Of a stretch of DNA of 10,681 nt, positions 6,907 through 10,681 are shown piece after piece. The notes beneath the pieces are model-generated. The model did not search any database. It worked only from the letters and a program-made list of their open reading frames with translations, and had not been told where the DNA came from. The first letter of the stretch is position 1. Every line of letters starts with the position of its first letter. The position numbers and the translations under genes are program-made. Origin of the DNA: Novosphingobium sp. (lineage in GTDB: Bacteria; Pseudomonadota; Alphaproteobacteria; Sphingomonadales; Sphingomonadaceae); assembly GCA_027490345.1 (NCBI GenBank), contig JAIXYF010000381.1, positions 1 through 10,681 of the forward strand, written 5' to 3'.

Positions 6907-7902
6907 TCAAGCGCCCATCAGGCGTGCAGCATGAAGCGCATGATAAGTCAGAACGCCGGAACAACCAGCGCGCTTGAAAGCCAGCAGCGTTTCCAGCACC
7001 AGTGCATCGCGGTCGCCTGCTCCGGCAGCGACTGCGGCCTCGATCATCGCATATTCGCCGCTCACCTGATAAGCAAAGACCGGAACCTGGAATGTCTGTT
7101 TCACGCGCAGCGCGATATCAAGATAGGGCAAGCCAGGCTTGACCATGACGCTGTCAGCCCCTTCGGCAATATCCAGTTCGACCTCGCGCAGTGCTTCTTC
7201 CGCATTGCCGGGATCCATCTGGTAGGTCTTCTTGTTGCCCTTGAGCAGCCCGCGAGAACCCACGGCATCTCGAAACGGGCCATAAAAAGCCGAGGCATAT
7301 TTCGCGGCATAGGCCATGATCTGGACATTGATGTGGCCTGCTTCTTCCAGCGCCTGGCGAATCGCGCCGATGCGGCCATCCATCATGTCGGAAGGCGCAA
7401 TGATGTCAGCACCGGCCGCAGCCTGGTTCAAGCTTTGCCCCACCAGCATATCGACTGTGGCATCGTTGAGGACGTAGCCTTTCTCATCGATCAGACCATC
7501 CTGTCCATGGCTGGTATAGGGATCCAACGCCACGTCGGTCAGAACACCCAGCGAATCCCCGCAAGTATCCTTGATGGCCTTGATCGCTCGGCACATCAGG
7601 TTGTCGGGATTGAGAGCCTCGGCCCCATCCTCGCTCCGCCGATCCGGCTGGGTGTTGGGAAACAACGCAATGCACGGAATGCCGGCAGCAGCGGCTTCCC
7701 GGGCGCGCTGCGCCACAAGATCAACTGACCAGCGTGCAACACCGGGCAGGGAGGCAATCGGATCCTCTACGCCCTGTCCCTCGGTCACGAAAAGCGGCCA
7801 GATCAGATCGGCCGGTGTGACAAGCACTTCACGGTGGAGGGCGCGGCTCCACGCTGCAGTGCGTGTGCGGCGAAGGCGAATGTTGGGGTATCCGGCAGAC
7901 AT
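6907..7902 (-). CDS. hemB: Delta-aminolevulinic acid dehydratase (porphobilinogen synthase), magnesium type
   Basis: This 331-residue enzyme condenses two 5-aminolevulinate molecules into porphobilinogen, the second shared step of haem and tetrapyrrole synthesis. Active-site lysines are Lys201 (MAYAAKYASAFYGPF) and Lys255 (VMVKPGLPYLD), the latter forming the main Schiff base. The metal site reads DVALDPYTSHGQDG (123-136), with aspartates (Asp127, Asp135) where zinc enzymes have cysteines. This matches the magnesium-dependent class seen in Pseudomonas aeruginosa. SGEYAM (281-286) is the conserved substrate region. It is full length, starting MSAGYPNIRLRRTR, with no Shine-Dalgarno upstream of the ATG and a promoter-like pair only a few bases away. 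It heads a tight operon with the acetyltransferase, carbonic anhydrase and DUF167 genes. The haem it helps make would serve, among others, the truncated haemoglobin encoded nearby on the other strand. Confidence 0.96.
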   Translation of the reverse strand: MSAGYPNIRLRRTRTAAWSRALHREVLVTPADLIWPLFVTEGQGVEDPIASLPGVARWSVDLVAQRAREAAAAGIPCIALFPNTQPDRRSEDGAEALNPDNLMCRAIKAIKDTCGDSLGVLTDVALDPYTSHGQDGLIDEKGYVLNDATVDMLVGQSLNQAAAGADIIAPSDMMDGRIGAIRQALEEAGHINVQIMAYAAKYASAFYGPFRDAVGSRGLLKGNKKTYQMDPGNAEEALREVELDIAEGADSVMVKPGLPYLDIALRVKQTFQVPVFAYQVSGEYAMIEAAVAAGAGDRDALVLETLLAFKRAGCSGVLTYHALHAARLMGA

Positions 7903-7909
7903 GTAGCCC

Positions 7910-7938
7910 AGTCTAAGCTCTTAAGCCCTTTTGGGCAA
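7910..7938 (-). promoter_or_regulatory. Candidate hemB promoter (sigma-70-like)
   Basis: The minus strand has TTGCCC at 7933-7938 (4 of 6 to TTGACA) and TAGACT at 7910-7915 (4 of 6 to TATAAT), separated by 17 bp. Transcription would begin about seven bases after the -10, at or next to the A of the hemB ATG at 7902. A small hairpin (GCCC-AAAA-GGGC) lies between 7925 and 7936 and overlaps the -35. Confidence 0.45.
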
Positions 7939-8117
7939 CCAGACCGCACATCGTGCGCCCGGACACGGGAACACGGGCTCAGGTCCAGTGTGGCGCCAGA
8001 GGCGTGCGTTCCGAAAATCCAGAATACCTCGGCGCTTGAATCCATGGTTTCAGCGGCTTGACACCGCCCCAGAAAGCAGAATGGGCAGCAGCGAAGCGAT
8101 AATGGGTAGGCTCAAGC

Positions 8118-9698
8118 CTAGCGTGCAGAGCCGGCGACAGCACCCGGCCGCACTGCCATCAAGGCACTGAGGCGCGCCTTGAAAGCGGCGATCTGCTTGG
8201 GATCTACAACTGCCTGACGCTGCGCCATCCGTACCGACAGGGGGTTCACGGTCTGCCCGCCCCGATACACCTCATAGTGGAGATGGGCGCCGGTCGAAAG
8301 ACCAGTGGAGCCGACATAACCGATCACCTGTCCGCGTCTGACCGTCATGCCAGATGTCACAGCGATCCGGCTCATGTGAGCGTATCCGGTCGAGATGCTG
8401 CCGCCATGATTCAGCCGCACATAGTTGCCGTGTCCGCCATGCCAACCGGCGTAATCAACGCGGCCATCCGTGACGGCATAAATCGGTGAGCCCCACGCAG
8501 CCCCATAGTCGATGCCCGAGTGCATGCGGACATAGCCCAGAATTGGATGCCGGCGCAGGCCGAAGCCAGATGTCATGTGGCCCGCAACAGGCGCACCGAA
8601 CAGACCTGCATCGGATTGCCCAAACCCTGTAAGATCAGCCAGTGATGTAAAGGCGCCATCCGCACCCCAGCGCAGCAATTGGGCTCGCGGCTGGCCAGAG
8701 CGAAGCATGCTTGCATAGAGAAGATCGCCAGCCTCGCCCGCGCCATCAGCGGAACGCTTGTAGGACACAACCATATCGAAGGAATCGGTAGGCGAGATCT
8801 CATCGAAAGGGACAGCCCTGTCGATGGCTCGGAGATAGTCCTGCACTGCGCTGGGCGAGGCCCCTGCTGCGCGCGCCGAACGATATAGGCTGGCACCCAC
8901 AAGGCCCTGAACGCGCACGGATGTGACATTGACAGCGATCGGCTGCCGGGCAAGCGCGAGGCCGCCTCCTTGCCGGTTGATCGCTAGTGCGAGATCGAAG
9001 CGCGGGCGGAAAGTCAGTGCACTCAGCGGCCGCACGTCGGACGGACTGCTGCGCGCACCCAAAGTAATGGCAAATCGGGTGCCAGGGGCAATGTCCGATA
9101 GGGGCATCGCGCTGGCCACCATGCTCGCCACTTGTCCTGCATCGCTTCCGCCAACACCCGCACGCTGAAGCATGCGCGCCAAACTGTCGTTCTCGCCAAT
9201 TGTAGCAGCCAGCTGAATAACGGGTCGCTCAGGCGCTGCGGGCAAACGCCTGACGGCCTCACCTGCCGAAAAGTGTCGGCCCTGTGCGGCACCTTCGGTG
9301 GCAGAGCGGAGCGCCTGCGCGCGATACTCGCGCTGCGCCGCTTCATCGAGCGCAACGAGTGAAGCGGCTTCCAACGGAGCAAAGCGCGGCCAGAACACAG
9401 TCGCCAGCAGAATCAGGATAATGAGAGCGCCAAGTCCCCGGAACCAAGCGGCTGTGCCCACATTCTCCGCAAGATCCGGGGTGCGTGTGCGCCGCTCCAC
9501 ACACTGCAGGAAAAGCTGCCACACGGAAGCTTCGTCATCCTCTGGGACATCGACGCTTATAAGATGGGAGGGGCGGGAGGCTTGCGGCGATGCAGGCAGG
9601 GGAAGCATCAGCGGGTCATCCACGCGCGCCATCCTTGTGCGTGCGCGGCCAAACGTGCCATTTGCGGCAAGCGCAAATTCTGCGCGCGGGCCCAGCAT
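8118..9698 (-). CDS. Membrane-anchored M23 family peptidoglycan endopeptidase with LysM-like domain
   Basis: This 526-residue protein should cut peptide cross-links in the cell wall from the periplasm, like MepM. The N-terminal 85 residues are polar, proline-rich and probably cytoplasmic. One membrane helix follows at about 86-104 (LGALIILILLATVFW), with the rest outside. Residues 160-213 (IQLAATIGENDSLARMLQRAG...LSDIAPGTRFAITLG) resemble the LysM/OapA-like wall-binding domain often found in this class. The LytM catalytic domain (about 375-490) has His393 and Asp397 (HSGID), His441 (YAHMS) and the HLH pair His472/His474. These are all zinc and catalytic positions, so it should be active. The ATG at 9698 has a strong AAGGGGAGG Shine-Dalgarno at 9707-9715. 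A CtrA-like box lies 88 bp upstream. No stem-loop with a T-run ends the gene; only a 14-bp palindrome covers its stop. Confidence 0.91.
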   Translation of the reverse strand: MLGPRAEFALAANGTFGRARTRMARVDDPLMLPLPASPQASRPSHLISVDVPEDDEASVWQLFLQCVERRTRTPDLAENVGTAAWFRGLGALIILILLATVFWPRFAPLEAASLVALDEAAQREYRAQALRSATEGAAQGRHFSAGEAVRRLPAAPERPVIQLAATIGENDSLARMLQRAGVGGSDAGQVASMVASAMPLSDIAPGTRFAITLGARSSPSDVRPLSALTFRPRFDLALAINRQGGGLALARQPIAVNVTSVRVQGLVGASLYRSARAAGASPSAVQDYLRAIDRAVPFDEISPTDSFDMVVSYKRSADGAGEAGDLLYASMLRSGQPRAQLLRWGADGAFTSLADLTGFGQSDAGLFGAPVAGHMTSGFGLRRHPILGYVRMHSGIDYGAAWGSPIYAVTDGRVDYAGWHGGHGNYVRLNHGGSISTGYAHMSRIAVTSGMTVRRGQVIGYVGSTGLSTGAHLHYEVYRGGQTVNPLSVRMAQRQAVVDPKQIAAFKARLSALMAVRPGAVAGSAR

Positions 9699-9785
9699 GT
9701 CCGCAGCCTCCCCTTCACTGACTTGTGCAAGGCACTTGAACAGTTGCCGATCAAGGTCGGCAGGTCAGTAGCCCTGCACCCGCAA

Positions 9786-9802
9786 GGTTAATTCAGGGTA
9801 AA
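9786..9802 (-). promoter_or_regulatory. Candidate CtrA binding box upstream of the M23 peptidase gene
   Basis: The minus strand reads TTTACCCTGAATTAACC. This fits the alphaproteobacterial CtrA consensus TTAA-N7-TTAAC with one mismatch in the first half, and the second half is a perfect TTAACC. It lies 88 bp upstream of the start codon. CtrA commonly controls cell-cycle, envelope and division genes, so a wall hydrolase is a sensible target. No -10 was identified with confidence. Confidence 0.4.
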
Positions 9803-9945
9803 GTTTCGCCTGCTCAGTCGGAATCAGGCTCCACGCGAGAGCCGCAATGCAACAGGCACGGCCGTCCATCTTGCGAGGGCCACGCGCGCTTGCAAGGTAT
9901 ATCCTGCCGCAGCGGTAAGTCAGAATAGGTTGGGGCATGGCAGGA

Positions 9946-10185
9946 TCAGAGGTTTTGGGCGACACCGTTGGTGCGAGTGTGGCGGCATGGGCCATAGATT
10001 CCCGGTAATGGGAGCGTTCGATAGGAACCGGAGCGAACATAGGTATCATGAAAATTGACAGAAGCAGCCCCTTGGCGAACCAGAAGTTCGCATGGGCCGG
10101 GCAAGGCTGGCATCACAACCCGAAGTCGCATGTCTTCCGGACCACCATGGATCCGGATGACAATCGCCTCGCTGGCAATTCCCAT
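9946..10185 (-). CDS. Possible small protein of unknown function directly after ftsH
   Basis: This frame would encode 79 residues beginning MGIASEAIVIRIHGG and ending TNGVAQNL, with no signal peptide, membrane segment or family motif that I recognise. The ATG lies 19 bp after the ftsH stop, with only a distant AGG (12 nt) as ribosome site. An in-frame GTG at 10212 would overlap the ftsH stop by 8 bp and give 88 residues. The first half has an ordinary protein-like mix, alternating hydrophobic and charged residues (AIVIRIHGG, RLRVVMPALPG); the second half is richer in Pro, Arg and Cys. It may be a real coupled gene, a decayed one or a chance frame. Confidence 0.27.
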   Translation of the reverse strand: MGIASEAIVIRIHGGPEDMRLRVVMPALPGPCELLVRQGAASVNFHDTYVRSGSYRTLPLPGIYGPCRHTRTNGVAQNL

Positions 10186-10204
10186 CGAGGCAAACAGCCT
10201 GCGT

Positions 10205-10681
10205 TCAGGCACCCGCAGGTTGCGGGTCGCCCGACTCACTAAATCGGCGACCGGCGCGCGGCACGGTCGTTCCCTGCGAAGTTGCAGTTCGCGCCGGACC
10301 ATTTGGCGCTTCCGGCCGGTCTAGCTGCCCGTTCTCCATAAGCGCACGGATGTCATCGCCGCTGAGAGTCTCGTATTCGAGCAGAGCCTGCGCCAGCAGA
10401 TGAAGCTTGTCTTCGTGGGCTTTCAGAATGTTCGTCGCCCGCGCATGAGCGCCATCGACCAGCATGCGGATTTCACTGTCGATCAGCTTGTTGGTCTCAT
10501 CGGACATCATGGTGCGTTGCGACCCGCCCATGCCGAGATACCCCTCCTGAGCTTCTTCATACTGCAACGGCCCGAGCTTGTCGGACATGCCCCACTTGGT
10601 CACCATATTGCGCGCAAGACTGGTGGCATACTGAATGTCTGAAGAGGCCCCGGACGACACTTTGTCATAGCCGAAGATCAG
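10205..10681 (-). CDS. ftsH: ATP-dependent zinc metalloprotease FtsH, C-terminal part (5' end outside window)
   Basis: The reading frame is open through the right edge, and 158 residues are visible, starting LIFGYDKVSSGASSDIQ. FtsH is the membrane-anchored AAA+ protease that removes damaged membrane proteins and regulators. The visible part is the M41 peptidase domain after the HEXXH helix. GASSDI carries the aspartate that acts as third zinc ligand in FtsH structures; LARNMVTKWGMSDKLGPL and the helical bundle ending LSGDDIRALMENG complete the fold. The tail (PNGPARTATSQGTTVPRAGRRF...) is low in structure, as in other FtsH proteins. The membrane segments, the Walker motifs and the HEXXH lie outside the window. 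No good terminator follows. Confidence 0.95.
   Translation of the reverse strand: MIFGYDKVSSGASSDIQYATSLARNMVTKWGMSDKLGPLQYEEAQEGYLGMGGSQRTMMSDETNKLIDSEIRMLVDGAHARATNILKAHEDKLHLLAQALLEYETLSGDDIRALMENGQLDRPEAPNGPARTATSQGTTVPRAGRRFSESGDPQPAGA

Larger units (their letters stand above)
9699..10204. other. Stretch of about 500 bp between ftsH and the M23 gene without a confident gene
   Basis: No protein family is recognised on either strand. It holds the M23 Shine-Dalgarno (9707-9715), a CtrA-like box (9786-9802) and one weak minus-strand ORF directly after ftsH (9946-10185). A second minus-strand frame (9765-10049) overlaps it and ends in ...KLYPELTLRVQGY without any motif I can name. No RNA gene fold or T-run terminator was spotted. 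Confidence 0.5.

Noticed and set aside
7803..8045. Minus-strand frame of 80 codons across the hemB start region
   Set aside because: Most of its length lies in another frame of hemB and the product has no recognisable feature.
8058..8085. TTGACA on the plus strand, a perfect -35 match
   Set aside because: No acceptable -10 at 16-18 bp and no plus-strand gene downstream.
8050..8115. Short hydrophobic frame on the minus strand just after the M23 stop (TTG start, LSLPIIASLLPILLSGAVSSR)
   Set aside because: Only 21 codons, no ribosome site of its own and no start other than TTG; most likely chance in a GC-rich gap.
10166..10191. Imperfect hairpin (GCCTCG/CGAGGC with an inner TGG/CCA) shortly after the ftsH stop
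   Set aside because: No T-run follows on the minus strand and the stem has a mismatch, so it does not qualify as an intrinsic terminator.

Overview
The window is GC-rich chromosomal DNA with tightly packed housekeeping genes. It most likely comes from an alphaproteobacterium, and the gene set points to the sphingomonad group: clpA, a magnesium-type hemB, a gamma carbonic anhydrase/DUF167 pair, a CtrA-like box, and GTG/TTG starts beside ATG. That assignment is inferred from gene families and codon style, not from a marker gene. I see no rRNA, tRNA, insertion sequence, prophage or CRISPR array. Both ends cut through a gene: clpA at the left (its 3' part) and ftsH at the right (its 3' part, minus strand).

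Left region (1-1755): the end of clpA runs into a hairpin terminator with T-runs on both strands. The gene facing it encodes an exported PDZ-M48 metallopeptidase. A 123-bp divergent gap then separates the peptidase from the next block.

Centre, plus strand (1756-5537): a ligase-associated metallo-beta-lactamase-fold exonuclease is followed 30 bp later by an ATP-dependent DNA ligase. This is the Exo-Lig half of the four-gene Lhr-Core/MPE/Exo/Lig repair cluster known from Pseudomonas putida. The helicase and phosphoesterase are not beside it here. A group II truncated haemoglobin and a DUF1275 (YoaK-like) membrane protein follow in the same direction.

Right of centre, minus strand (7902 down to 5515): hemB, a GNAT acetyltransferase, a gamma carbonic anhydrase family protein and a DUF167 (YggU) protein are packed with gaps of 7 and 22 bp and one overlap, so they look like one operon. 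A reasonable sigma-70-like promoter sits so close to the hemB ATG that the mRNA may be leaderless. The operon's last gene overlaps the DUF1275 gene tail to tail by 23 bp.

Right end (8118-10681, minus strand): ftsH is followed by about 500 bp with no confidently recognised gene (one weak small ORF and a CtrA-like box). Next comes a membrane-anchored M23 peptidoglycan endopeptidase with a strong Shine-Dalgarno sequence.

No clearly new defence or mobile system is visible. The points most worth a second look are the split Exo-Lig cassette, the CtrA-like box before the M23 gene, the possible leaderless hemB promoter, and the unassigned stretch after ftsH.
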